Source of the DNA: a bacterium
Lineage (GTDB): Bacteria; T1Sed10-126
NCBI GenBank assembly: GCA_003554945.1
Contig: PWHN01000057.1
Coordinates: 1-64,000 of the forward strand
DNA: 64,000 nucleotides
Direction: 5' to 3'
Shown: positions 44,152 to 52,326 of the stretch, piece by piece
Layout: each line of letters begins with the position of its first letter
Numbering within the stretch: the first letter of the stretch is position 1
The notes under the pieces: model-generated
The model's database searches: none
What the model saw: only the letters and a program-made list of their open reading frames with translations
Told to the model about the DNA's origin: nothing
Translations under genes and position numbers: made by a program

Positions 44152-44589
44152 TTAAGCGGGGTCTACGTAAAACAGCGTATCGTCTTTACTTACCGGCTCG
44201 GCGTCGGTTTTGCAGACTTCTTTGATCGTCCCCTTGCACTCGGCTTCAATCTCATTCATTAACTTCATCGCTTCAATGATACAGACGGTTGTCGAGTAAC
44301 TGACTTTGTCACCGGGCTGCACAAAAGGTTCGGCGTCCGGTGCCGGTGCTTCGTAGAATGTACCCACCATAGGCGCCTCAATAGCAACCCAATTCTCCGC
44401 CGGGGCTCCCTGCGCCCGGGGTTTTGCTCCCCGAACAGCCTGAGGCGCACTTTCGGCGGCGGGCGCAACAGCTCCCGGTGGGGTCGAACTAAGTTTTACC
44501 TCAAACTCTTCATCCGTCCAACCGAGTTCTGTGAGCGCGGCCTCTTCTTTCAACTGCGCTATCTCCTGTAACGTTTGCCAGGGAATCAC
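44152..44589 (-). CDS. accB: Biotin carboxyl carrier protein of acetyl-CoA carboxylase
   Basis: 145 aa. The N-terminal IAQLKEEAALTELGW and the thumb-containing domain (VGTFYEAPAPDAEPFVQPGD) mark the AccB type. The biotin Lys is in IIEAMKLMNEIEAE. It starts with GTG, overlapping the hflX stop by 4 bases. accC and accA/D are not here. It may serve acetyl-CoA carboxylase encoded elsewhere. Confidence 0.9.
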   Translation of the reverse strand: MIPWQTLQEIAQLKEEAALTELGWTDEEFEVKLSSTPPGAVAPAAESAPQAVRGAKPRAQGAPAENWVAIEAPMVGTFYEAPAPDAEPFVQPGDKVSYSTTVCIIEAMKLMNEIEAECKGTIKEVCKTDAEPVSKDDTLFYVDPA

Positions 44590-45737
44590 TGCGAGATCAT
44601 CTCCCTTAAAGGTAGATTTTTTGCATAATCTGGTCTTTCAATTAATTTGTTTTCAAGTAAATAACGGTATATTGATTCCTTTAGTTTCGTCAACCCTTCT
44701 CCGGTCCGGGCGGAAACAAAATAAGCATCAGGGAATTGTTTCTGGTAACGTTCAACCAGTCCCTCACTGGCCAGATCAATTTTGTTAAAAACTTTAAAAA
44801 TAGGTCGTTCGGCAACACCCAATTCTTCCAACAATTCCGTCACTGTGTTCATTTTTTCCTGCAACCGTGCCCCGGTAATATCAATCACGTGGAGCAGACA
44901 ATGAGCTCTGTCCAACTCCTCCAGAGTGGCAATAAAAGCATCCTTTAGCTTGGGAGGCATACGCTGAATAAATCCAACGGTATCAGTGAGAAGAAAATAG
45001 CGGTCCCCTTCAAGATGAACTCTCCGGGTCTTTGTATCCAGGGTTGCAAAAAGCATATCCTCTTCCCGCTCTTCTGAATCAGAAAATTTATTTAAAAGTG
45101 TTGTCTTGCCGCTGTTAGTATAACCAACCAGACTAATTTCAGGGATTCCCCTGCGATTTTTTCGCTGCGTTCTCCGTTTGTCTCTAATGCTCTGCAACCG
45201 CGTCTCAAGCTGGTGAATACGTTCGCGCAAATCACGCTCCTTGATTGTCATTTTTGTTTCCCCGGGACCACGTGTCCCTATCCCGGCACCGGGATTCGTC
45301 AGAGCCCACCCCCAACCCCGCTTGCGGGGCAGGTTGTGCTGAAGTTGGGCCAGCTCTACCTGCATTTTTGCGTCCTTGGTATGAGCACGCTGAGCAAAAA
45401 TATCAAGAATAAGATCCGTCCGGTCAATCACCTTGACTGGAAACTTCTCCCGCAATTTGTCGTGCTGAGCGGGCTTCAGGTTCTCATTAAATATAACCAG
45501 GTCAAAATCCTTCGATTTTTCAGCCAGTTCTTTTACTTTACCCGAACCTATCATCGTCGAAGGATCCGGTTTTGACCGTTGCTGTATTTCTATCTCTTCC
45601 AGCCTCGCGCCGGCGGTAGCAGCTAAAAGACCAAGCTCACGTAACTCCTCTTTCAGAGCACGTCCACTCGAACGCCAGCCATCAATTGCCACTCCCAGCG
45701 CCACTTCTACATCATTGGAGCTCGTATTTTTGCTCAA
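44586..45737 (-). CDS. hflX: Ribosome-associated GTPase HflX
   Basis: 383 aa. An N-terminal domain (GLLAATAGARLEEIEIQQRSKPDPSTMIGSGKVKEL in two runs) and a glycine-rich segment (GPGETKMTIKERDLRERI) precede the GTPase: VGYTNSGKTTLLNKF (G1), DTVGFIQRMP (G3) and FNKIDL (G4). It splits or rescues stalled ribosomes. The start overlaps miaA by 26 bases, the miaA-hflX order seen in many bacteria (often with hfq, absent here). Confidence 0.95.
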   Translation of the reverse strand: MSKNTSSNDVEVALGVAIDGWRSSGRALKEELRELGLLAATAGARLEEIEIQQRSKPDPSTMIGSGKVKELAEKSKDFDLVIFNENLKPAQHDKLREKFPVKVIDRTDLILDIFAQRAHTKDAKMQVELAQLQHNLPRKRGWGWALTNPGAGIGTRGPGETKMTIKERDLRERIHQLETRLQSIRDKRRTQRKNRRGIPEISLVGYTNSGKTTLLNKFSDSEEREEDMLFATLDTKTRRVHLEGDRYFLLTDTVGFIQRMPPKLKDAFIATLEELDRAHCLLHVIDITGARLQEKMNTVTELLEELGVAERPIFKVFNKIDLASEGLVERYQKQFPDAYFVSARTGEGLTKLKESIYRYLLENKLIERPDYAKNLPLREMISQ

Positions 45738-46668
45738 TTACCCGAATCAACTCCTCGCTATCCGTTTCCGGATGACCGCTGATATCCGTAGGCATCTGGT
45801 CAAACCAGCGGATCTGTTTACGTGCAAATTTTTTAGTTCGCCGTGTTATATTATCAATTGCTTCTTCTCTTGTCAGCTCCCCCTGCAAGCACCTCAGCCC
45901 TTCAGTAAAACCAATAGCCTGCTTAATATTTCGGTTCAGATCTTTACGCTGCTGCAGTTGTTCAACTTCCTCAACCAACCCTTCCTCAAACATCTGCTCC
46001 GCCCGCCTTCTAATTCGCCTGTATAGTTCCTCCCGTGGTCTTTTCAAATAGACCAGAAGCGGGTTCAGACCGTTGCGAAATTGTTTCTCGCCACTTATTA
46101 ACTCTGTCTTAGTCCGTCCGGTCTCGTGATAAATTTCTAGCGCTCTAATAATGCGCCTCAGATCATTAGGATGAATATTTTCTGCCGCCTGGGGATCAAT
46201 TTCCAGCAGTTCTTGATGCAGCACCCGGCTTCCCGCTTCTTGAGCTCGCTCACGCAACCGGGCGCGGTATTCAGGATTAGCAGCGGGCATTTCGTCGAGA
46301 CCATAAAGGTATTTTTGAATATACATCGCAGTGCCACCGACCAGGACCGGTAGCCGGGCCGATTTAACCGCTGCTTCTACCGCCTCCTCAGCCAGTTTTA
46401 GAAAAGCAGCAACGTCAAAATTTTCGGCCGGATCCAGCTCATTTACACCGCTATGCTTAATTTCGGCCAATACTCCCGCCGGCGGACTGGCGGTCGCCAC
46501 GTCAAACCCACGATAAACCTGCATCGAATCGGCAGAAATAACGTGGATTGAATAACCATTGAGATTGTTATAAACAAAGCTCGATTTACCGACAGCCGTC
46601 GGCCCAACTATTATTAAAGGTTTTTTCTTGTCCAGTTTAACTGCCTTTAAACCTCCATCCACTGCCAC
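45712..46668 (-). CDS. miaA: tRNA dimethylallyltransferase
   Basis: Adds a dimethylallyl group to A37 of tRNAs that read UNN codons; 318 aa. The P-loop is VGPTAVGKSSF (about residues 21-31), followed by ISADSMQVYRGFDVATA and the VGGTAMYIQKYLYGL motif. GFTEGLRCL and RRTKKFARKQIRWF complete the family pattern. The start is given as GTG 46668; the RBS is weak. Confidence 0.95.
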   Translation of the reverse strand: MAVDGGLKAVKLDKKKPLIIVGPTAVGKSSFVYNNLNGYSIHVISADSMQVYRGFDVATASPPAGVLAEIKHSGVNELDPAENFDVAAFLKLAEEAVEAAVKSARLPVLVGGTAMYIQKYLYGLDEMPAANPEYRARLRERAQEAGSRVLHQELLEIDPQAAENIHPNDLRRIIRALEIYHETGRTKTELISGEKQFRNGLNPLLVYLKRPREELYRRIRRRAEQMFEEGLVEEVEQLQQRKDLNRNIKQAIGFTEGLRCLQGELTREEAIDNITRRTKKFARKQIRWFDQMPTDISGHPETDSEELIRVIEQKYELQ

Positions 46669-46939
46669 TATAACGGTAAGTAAGATTTTTTGTTTGCAGC
46701 AAAATTCAGATCGCCGGGAAACACTACCGGTTCCTAAATTTGCCCTTTATTTTAACAAAAATACCCCGGTTTAAGCCAAACAATTTTTAATATCTGCTCA
46801 CCTTATCTTTCCCCCGTCAAGTAAGAAAACGAAACGTCCCCCCCTTCAAGAGTGGAAAGCTTTTCGGCGAGACTCGATTTCGTCTTTGTCGGTAGGTTTT
46901 GAACTAGGGTTGGAGGGTATTTCCGAGAAAAACTGTTAA
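46669..46939. other. Intergenic region with a decayed repeat
   Basis: AT-rich, no gene. A partial copy of the dispersed CCCCCCTTCAAG...GGAAAG repeat lies near 46837-46862. Confidence 0.4.
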
Positions 46940-47143
46940 TCAAGCCAGCTCGTCCACAAACTGCCCTTCAAAATCGAGCTCGGGCCGTTCAAGAACTTCT
47001 ACCATGATTTCTATCCTCTGCAAACGACGCCTTAAGTCAGAACTTGACGCCTGAGCGGTAGAGGCGGAAGACGAACCGGTCTGCCTGGTTACAGGCCCAC
47101 TATTTAACGAAGCACCGGCACCACTGACTACGCCCGTACTCAT
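46940..47143 (-). CDS. Small Ser/Gly/Ala-rich protein
   Basis: 67 aa from ATG 47143, with AAAGGGGAGG upstream. A low-complexity Ser, Ala and Gly N-terminal half precedes a helical LRRRLQRIEIMVEVL segment and an acidic end. I do not recognise it. The longer frame from 47209 is excluded because the promoter at 47192-47220 would start transcription downstream of that codon. Length and composition are reminiscent of small adaptor or export substrates, but nothing proves this. Confidence 0.65.
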   Translation of the reverse strand: MSTGVVSGAGASLNSGPVTRQTGSSSASTAQASSSDLRRRLQRIEIMVEVLERPELDFEGQFVDELA

Positions 47144-47191
47144 GAATCTTCTACCTCCCCTTTCAATCTCGCCCATTTTCCTACCATTTAA

Positions 47192-47220
47192 AATATAATA
47201 CAATCTCACCTCAGAGTCAA
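47192..47220 (-). promoter_or_regulatory. Sigma-70-type promoter for the small gene
   Basis: On the minus strand TTGACT (47220-47215) and TATATT (47197-47192) are separated by exactly 17 bases. Transcription would start near 47185, about 40 bases before the ATG. Confidence 0.7.
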
Positions 47221-47312
47221 CTTTTGACCCGACAAAACCAAAAATATTTTATATAATTTTGCACGAAAAAAAGTAACATCGCTGTTAATTTAAACAGGAG
47301 GCCTAATTTTTA

Positions 47313-48317
47313 ATGAAAATTTATGACACAGTAATAATTGGCTCCGGTGCCGCCGGACTGACTGCAGCCATATATACGGCAAGAGACGGCTTGAAGACCG
47401 CCGTTCTGGCCGGAAATACTCCGGGCGGCCAACTTACTCAAACCCCCGACGTCGAAAATTATCCCGGCTTTCCCGAGGGAATATCCGGCTCTGAATTAAT
47501 GCAAAGAGCACGAACACAGGCCGAAAATTTTGGTGCCGAAATATTGCCTGTGCTGGCCAGATCGGCTGATTTTTCGGATCTGCCCTACACCATAGAAACT
47601 ACTGACAATACTGTTAGAGGCCAGAGCGTAATTATTGCCAGCGGTGCCAGCGCTCGCTGGCTTGGTTTAGAATCCGAAACCAAATACCGCGGAAAAGGTG
47701 TCTCGGCCTGCGCCACCTGTGACGGTTTCTTTTTTCAGGGCGAGGAAGTTCTGGTAATTGGCGGCAGTGACGCCGCCGCAGAGGAGGCACTATTCCTCAC
47801 AAAATTCGCCCGCCGGGTTCGCATTTTACACAGACGCGATGACCTGCGCGCCTCAAATGCTCTTAAACAACGACTGAAAGCAAACGATAAAATCGAAATA
47901 CTCTGGAATACTGAGCTTATAGAGGTACTGGGAGACGGTGAGAAAGTTACCGGTGCCCGAGTTATTACACACCCTGACGGCCACCCGAAAAATAAGTTAA
48001 ACCAGGAGGATCAGTTGATCGAGGAAAAAGAACTCGAATGTGCTGGTATATTTATTGCCATTGGCCACTCCCCCAACACCGATTTTCTTGAATCAACCGC
48101 TGTAAAAACGGACAAACGTGGCTATATCATTGCAGAAAATGAAGTTTTTACCGGTGTCGAGGGGGTCTTTGCCGCCGGCGACGCAGCTGACTCTCGCTAT
48201 CAACAGGCTGTTACAGCAGCCGGTACAGGATGCAAAGCAGCCCTGGAAGTGGAAAGATTCCTGGCCGGTTGCAGAACCTACCAAAGCATCTCCCCTCCCC
48301 TGGAGGGAGGGGATTAA
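47313..48317 (+). CDS. trxB: Thioredoxin-disulfide reductase
   Basis: NADPH-dependent flavoprotein that reduces thioredoxin; 334 aa. The FAD motif is IIGSGAAGLTAAIY, the redox pair is C133-C136 in CATCDGFF, and the NADPH part has VIGGSDAAAEEALFL and HRRDDLRAS. AGGAGG precedes the ATG. The last ten residues (SISPPLEGGD) are encoded by a dispersed CCCTCCCC/GGGGAGGG repeat, so the original end was nearer residue 324. Confidence 0.95.
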   Translation: MKIYDTVIIGSGAAGLTAAIYTARDGLKTAVLAGNTPGGQLTQTPDVENYPGFPEGISGSELMQRARTQAENFGAEILPVLARSADFSDLPYTIETTDNTVRGQSVIIASGASARWLGLESETKYRGKGVSACATCDGFFFQGEEVLVIGGSDAAAEEALFLTKFARRVRILHRRDDLRASNALKQRLKANDKIEILWNTELIEVLGDGEKVTGARVITHPDGHPKNKLNQEDQLIEEKELECAGIFIAIGHSPNTDFLESTAVKTDKRGYIIAENEVFTGVEGVFAAGDAADSRYQQAVTAAGTGCKAALEVERFLAGCRTYQSISPPLEGGD

Positions 48318-48332
48318 GGGGAGGGGGGGGAA
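48288..48332. repeat. CCCTCCCC/GGGGAGGG repeat fused to the end of trxB
   Basis: TCTCCCCTCCCCTGGAGG followed by GAGGGGATTAAGGGGAGG is a copy of the dispersed pyrimidine/purine dyad repeat. It supplies the trxB stop codon (48315-48317). Confidence 0.6.
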
Positions 48333-48378
48333 GGAATTTTGGAACCTTTCGGTAGATTCTGGCCGGTTAAAAAATCTC

Positions 48379-48417
48379 TTGTTTTCTTTGATAATTTAAC
48401 TATAATGGAATTATAGT
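48379..48417 (+). promoter_or_regulatory. Candidate promoter with a dyad over the -10
   Basis: TTGTTT (48379-48384) and TATAAT (48401-48406) are 16 bases apart. ACTATAAT at 48399-48406 and ATTATAGT at 48410-48417 form a dyad that covers the -10, a possible repressor site for the gene at 48505. Confidence 0.5.
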
Positions 48418-48436
48418 AATTCTCACTTGGGCCTTC

Positions 48437-48476
48437 ACCTGTAAAGAATCAGGTGCTAATAGCTGCTTTTACAGGT
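48437..48476. repeat. Inverted repeat in the 5' leader
   Basis: ACCTGTAAA (48437-48445) and TTTACAGGT (48468-48476) are perfect 9-bp arms in the leader between the promoter and the start at 48505. It could be an mRNA hairpin or operator. Confidence 0.5.
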
Positions 48477-48504
48477 TATGCTCAGGTCATGCTGGAGTGA
48501 TAAA

Positions 48505-49035
48505 ATGAGTAAAATGAGCAACGATGACTTAGAAAAGATTATTGAGCTTGACATTGAGTCCGAGCTGCAGCCGTGGCCTGAGGACATGAGTCAAATATTT
48601 GAGGCAGTTGTAACTACTGACAAAGTCGACGAACAGACCCTCCGCGAGTATCTTTACTCAACAAGGCCTTCCCTTAAGGACATCTCCCGGGCACTTCAGA
48701 TGGTCGCTGAAAGCCAGCGCAACAATATATCAAGCGACAGCTTTGAAAAAATTAGTCAGGGCCTAGAAATATTAGGACCACAAGTTGACCTTGGACTACC
48801 GGACGAAGAACTGCAAAATGTCTACGACAGATTAATAGAGCTCCTGAAAAAAACTCAGGAAAATGGCGAAATTGATATTGATAAAGTAATTCTACACTCC
48901 ATCTTCATACTGGTGGGGACCATAGTCGCCAGCATAACCATACCACATCTGATAAAAAAACGTGACGAATACGGCGATCAGGTGGGGAAAGCCATTGACT
49001 GGCTAAAAGATATTTTCCAAAAAGAAACAGACTAA
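48505..49035 (+). CDS. Unknown protein with a C-terminal membrane anchor
   Basis: 176 aa from ATG 48505, preceded by GGAGTGATAAA. The soluble, helical and acidic N-terminal part (about residues 1-130) has no motif I recognise. One hydrophobic segment (HSIFILVGTIVASITIPHLI) near residues 132-151 is followed by a charged tail. It stands alone between trxB and cspA with its own promoter. It may be a tail-anchored membrane protein. Confidence 0.65.
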   Translation: MSKMSNDDLEKIIELDIESELQPWPEDMSQIFEAVVTTDKVDEQTLREYLYSTRPSLKDISRALQMVAESQRNNISSDSFEKISQGLEILGPQVDLGLPDEELQNVYDRLIELLKKTQENGEIDIDKVILHSIFILVGTIVASITIPHLIKKRDEYGDQVGKAIDWLKDIFQKETD

Positions 49036-49058
49036 TTTCAGTTATTAATAATTATTGT

Positions 49059-49087
49059 TTGCTACTGTAGCTTCTTTATGCTATAGT
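49059..49087 (+). promoter_or_regulatory. Promoter of the cold-shock gene
   Basis: TTGCTA (49059-49064) and TATAGT (49082-49087) are 17 bases apart. The leader is about 80 bases and can fold: AAAGC at 49108-49112 pairs with GCTTT at 49133-49137, enclosing a CCGT/ACGG stem. Structured leaders are typical of cold-shock mRNAs. Confidence 0.6.
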
Positions 49088-49174
49088 TTGGTTGAAAGCA
49101 ACAGTTTAAAGCCTGACAGACCGTTATGACGGGCTTTCAGGTTAGAATACTACGCAGCAAAGGAGGTTGTCACA

Positions 49175-49375
49175 GTGCCAACAGGGACCGTTAAATGGTT
49201 TGATGACGCCAAGGGTTACGGCTTCATTGAACAAGAAACGGGCGAGGATGTATTTGTCCACTTCTCGGACATTGAAGTCGAAGGTTACAAAACCCTCGAC
49301 GAAAACCAGGAAGTCGAGTTTGAACTCGAAGAAACTGAAAAAGGCCTCGCCGCTGTCGAAGTTACCCCGCTTTAG
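49175..49375 (+). CDS. csp: Cold-shock domain protein
   Basis: 66-aa single cold-shock domain RNA chaperone. The RNP1 motif is KGYGFIEQ and RNP2 is VFVHFSDI. The GTG start has AAAGGAGG nine bases upstream. Glu- and Asp-rich compared with most CspA proteins, in line with a salt-adapted proteome. Confidence 0.95.
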   Translation: MPTGTVKWFDDAKGYGFIEQETGEDVFVHFSDIEVEGYKTLDENQEVEFELEETEKGLAAVEVTPL

Positions 49376-49403
49376 GTGAGGTTAAGTTCACCAAGCGTTA
49401 TAT

Positions 49404-49448
49404 AAAAGAGCTTCCTCCGGGTTAACCCGGAGGAAGCTCTTTTTTTTG
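49404..49448. terminator. Bidirectional intrinsic terminator
   Basis: A perfect 40-bp palindrome (arms 49404-49423 and 49424-49443, centre GTTAAC) has A's on one side and eight T's on the other. It ends cspA on the plus strand and the HAD gene on the minus strand. Confidence 0.92.
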
Positions 49449-49455
49449 TACTGTT

Positions 49456-50208
49456 TTAGTCCTGCAGCCAGCGCTTCATAAGCTCCAGAACACCGTAGGC
49501 CGCCTGGTTTTCCAGCAAGATTCCGTCGTTGCTTTTTACCGCTTCTCGGACGATCGGTTCAGCGTTGGCAACAGCAGCAGATAAATAGCCGTAACGCCCG
49601 TCAAGCATATCGATATCGTTGGCCGAATCACCAACACAAATAACCTCCGGTGACTCAAGCGAAGTAGTTCGCTCGAGCCGTTTCAAACAGCGTCCCTTCC
49701 CCACTTCTTTCGGGGCCAGTGTAAGATGAACACGATTACGCAGGGTCTGTTGCCCTTTTTTCAACATTTTTTTCAAAAATTCTTCGGCTTCAATAGCCTC
49801 TGCTTCCGAAGCAAAAATTAAGTGCCCGTGCTCATTATCTGGCTCCAGCTCTGCTTTGTTAAGACAACGAAGAAGCTTGGGCAGTAGCTCCTTCCAATCA
49901 CTATCAACTTCTTGAGTTCGACGCCGTAGTCTCGAATTCCACTCCTCATCAGCCTCAAATCTATCCCCTCTGTTAAAATGGATAAACCTTTCTCGAGATA
50001 TAATCGTTCCGGGACGCTGAGGCCAGTTCTCACTAAATTTACGCACCTGTTCAAAACTGCGGCCGGTCGCCACAATCCAGCGGCAGTCTTCTAATAGCTG
50101 ACTATCAAGCAGGTAAAAAAATTCCCACGGTGGGTCGGTAGTGTCGGGTAAAAATAGAGTGCTATCAAGGTCGGTTACAAATACGCTAATATCGGCAAGT
50201 CGAGTCAT
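49456..50208 (-). CDS. HAD-superfamily phosphatase (type IIB, sucrose/phosphoglycerate-phosphatase-like)
   Basis: 250 aa. The N-terminal motif DLDSTLF carries the catalytic Asp pair, VATGRSF is motif II, and GDSANDIDMLDG is the C-terminal motif. The cap is of type IIB as in Cof, sucrose-phosphatase and mannosyl-3-phosphoglycerate phosphatase. The latter two make compatible solutes, which would suit a halophile, but the substrate is not proved. The ATG abuts the stop of the exonuclease gene. Confidence 0.85.
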   Translation of the reverse strand: MTRLADISVFVTDLDSTLFLPDTTDPPWEFFYLLDSQLLEDCRWIVATGRSFEQVRKFSENWPQRPGTIISRERFIHFNRGDRFEADEEWNSRLRRRTQEVDSDWKELLPKLLRCLNKAELEPDNEHGHLIFASEAEAIEAEEFLKKMLKKGQQTLRNRVHLTLAPKEVGKGRCLKRLERTTSLESPEVICVGDSANDIDMLDGRYGYLSAAVANAEPIVREAVKSNDGILLENQAAYGVLELMKRWLQD

Positions 50209-50835
50209 CTAACCGGCTGCTTTTTCAGCTGCTGCCTCCAGCTTTGGCTCGTAAAAATTTAACAGCTCACAGTAAATACGATAATTTTTGCGGGCGCCCG
50301 ATAGACCGGTGTGAGTGGTAGGGTCATCAGCATTGTAGTGCTGCGGCTCATCGTCCAGGCCAAGCAGGTCAATAATCTCACTGGAGTGCAATTTACTTAT
50401 CCCCATTCCCCAGGCCAGTGAGGGCAAATCCATCACATAGTCGTGCACAACGTCAATATGTTTTCCCGCTTTTTGAAACATCTGATCCAGAAAAGCAGAG
50501 TCAAACGAAGAACGATAAGCACTCATCATCACCTGCTTATCGGCCGCATGTTCGTCATAAAAATCAACTATTTCTTCCACTGTTTCCTCGGCGGTTAAGG
50601 TGTCAAACTCCTCCCACTTCTCCACACTGAAGCCGTTACAACGGGCGGCTCCGGGCATCGTCCGCTCGGGATGTGCGGGCATAACGCGACGGTGATAATT
50701 GGCTATCTCACCATCCCGCGGATCAGCAAGTACTATTCCCACGTCGATAACTTCATGATAACCGGGATTGAGCCCGGTTGTTTCTACGTCGGTAAAGGCT
50801 ATCAGCCAGTCCTCTTCTTCAAATATAGCTAACAT
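50209..50835 (-). CDS. DEDD-type 3'-5' exonuclease
   Basis: 208 aa, of the RNase T/DnaQ-like fold. The first acidic motif is FTDVETTGLNPG, and the other acidic residues appear in SSFDSAFLDQM and the ALGHR-like C-terminal YNADDPTTHTG. It may act on DNA or RNA ends. AAAGGA precedes the ATG. The downstream HAD gene follows with no gap. Confidence 0.85.
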   Translation of the reverse strand: MLAIFEEEDWLIAFTDVETTGLNPGYHEVIDVGIVLADPRDGEIANYHRRVMPAHPERTMPGAARCNGFSVEKWEEFDTLTAEETVEEIVDFYDEHAADKQVMMSAYRSSFDSAFLDQMFQKAGKHIDVVHDYVMDLPSLAWGMGISKLHSSEIIDLLGLDDEPQHYNADDPTTHTGLSGARKNYRIYCELLNFYEPKLEAAAEKAAG

Positions 50836-50975
50836 GTTTTATTTTCCTTTTTTGTTATGGGATTATATTCAAAACTAAGCTGCATTATGCATCAACTGTT
50901 GTTATTTTTAAGCCTTAAAATATATCACGGGAAGAGATAGAAATCAAGTGTTTGGAAGATTTGGCAAAAAAATAA

Positions 50976-51007
50976 AAATCCGGCGGCAGTGACCCGCCAC
51001 CGGATTT
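50976..51007 (-). terminator. Intrinsic terminator of the gene at 51039
   Basis: AAATCCGG and its complement CCGGATTT flank a GGC/CGCC-type inner stem. On the minus strand the stem is followed by TTTTTATTTTTTT (50975-50963). Confidence 0.8.
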
Positions 51008-51038
51008 CAACAACTATTCCCAACTTGGCCGTCGAAGC

Positions 51039-51356
51039 TTACAGCGATGATTCCTCCGAACTACTGCAGGCTGCGCTGCAGGTGCGGACCATATCTACGG
51101 CAAAAATAATTAACGCAAAAGCACCAAGTATTGCCGGGATTATGTAAACATCGATATCACCTTCAAATTTCAGGGCCTCAAACCAGTGCCCGAATACGGG
51201 TGTTCCCAGCCAGGCACCTAACCACCCAATAATTACTTTGTTCACAAAAGAATCCCATCCACCTCTAACGCTATAGCCGCTAAAGTGTAATATCAGTGAG
51301 ACAACTACACTTATAACGAGCAGTATTAAAAAACTCAAAAAACACATGCCAATCAT
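51039..51356 (-). CDS. Small membrane protein, GlsB/YeaQ-like
   Basis: 105 aa with three hydrophobic segments (about residues 4-24, 39-60 and 72-90). The GWLGAWLGTPVFG run between them resembles the transglycosylase-associated (GlsB/YeaQ) family motif. A Cys- and Ser-rich tail follows. AGGAGGG lies before the ATG. Function unknown; monocistronic with its own terminator. Confidence 0.65.
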   Translation of the reverse strand: MIGMCFLSFLILLVISVVVSLILHFSGYSVRGGWDSFVNKVIIGWLGAWLGTPVFGHWFEALKFEGDIDVYIIPAILGAFALIIFAVDMVRTCSAACSSSEESSL

Positions 51357-51584
51357 GCTGAATCCCTCCTAAAGTGTGATTGATAACTCTTTGCCACATC
51401 GTTACAATATACAACACCAATTGTTTATTATCAAGATTAAAATTAATTATGGGGAAATTTGCCGAAGAGATCCTAAAATTGCCCACGTTGAGTGACTTTT
51501 TTCAGGGGAGCAAAAGCCAATTTCCTGGACAACGGGAAAAACAAAGTCCAAAAGCCAAAAATGGCGGGAAATGCCCCATCACAC

Positions 51585-51640
51585 TTGCGCATTTTCGCAA
51601 ATGATCATTTGATCATTTGCGCAATTGCGAAAATGTGCAA
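51585..51640. repeat. Imperfect 56-bp palindrome
   Basis: TTGCGCATTTTCGCAAATGATC (51585-51606, 22 bases, shown in two parts: TTGCGCATTTT and CGCAAATGATC) is repeated as its complement at 51611-51640 with an eight-base insert AATTGCGC. It sits in the 300-base gap between the small membrane gene and the sulfotransferase. It is probably a REP-like element or terminator. Confidence 0.7.
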
Positions 51641-51657
51641 ATGACTGGGGGATTTGG

Positions 51658-52320
51658 TTAGTTGGTACAGCTCTCTTGTTCTAACTCTTGAAGGCGACCG
51701 TAAAGTTCTTTTTCCTCTTCTCGCAGACAGATACGGCTGTTGTCCTGTGTCTGCAGGTCGCGATCCACTCTATCAAAATTTATCGACAGCCCCAGTGATT
51801 CAAAACCGTCCTTAACGTGCTGGGCGCGGTTAATTATGGACTCATAGCTAATAATTATACTATCCTCCACGTTCTCGTAAGCGGCGATCAAGGCGTTATT
51901 ATTCTTAAACCAGGATAATGAAAATTCTCCCAATCCACGTTTGAAAAGGCTGGCTTTTACGTCGGCAGGGTGACGATAAATAAGGACGAGCCGCAAATTT
52001 TTAGCGACATGACGATAGAAAAAAAGTGCCGGCACGCGCACCAGTTTCAACCCAGCGGTCCCTTGAACATCATTCAAAAGGCGAACCACCTTGTTCATCC
52101 GCCCGGTTATTTCTGGAGTCATGGCCTTCTGCAGCAGCTCTTTGGAAAGCTCCTTGGCCTGTTTTATTTCGTAATAGCCGGCACGATTGTAGTCGTCCCC
52201 CTCAAAATCAGAAGGAAAAGTAACGCCTGCACTTTCCACAAGTTGGCAGGCAAGCGAAGTTCCAGAGCGGGGATGACCGGCAACTAAAACGGCGTCGTCA
52301 AGCATTACAGCTTTTGCCAA
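51658..52320 (-). CDS. Sulfotransferase
   Basis: 220 aa, of the PAPS-dependent sulfotransferase fold. The phosphosulfate loop is VAGHPRSGTSLACQL (about residues 13-27), and the second motif LIYRHPADVKASLFKRG binds the 3' phosphate. It follows valS by six bases. Substrate unknown. With the protein at 35497-36465 it suggests sulfated surface glycans. Confidence 0.88.
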   Translation of the reverse strand: MAKAVMLDDAVLVAGHPRSGTSLACQLVESAGVTFPSDFEGDDYNRAGYYEIKQAKELSKELLQKAMTPEITGRMNKVVRLLNDVQGTAGLKLVRVPALFFYRHVAKNLRLVLIYRHPADVKASLFKRGLGEFSLSWFKNNNALIAAYENVEDSIIISYESIINRAQHVKDGFESLGLSINFDRVDRDLQTQDNSRICLREEEKELYGRLQELEQESCTN

Positions 52321-52326
52321 GACAAA

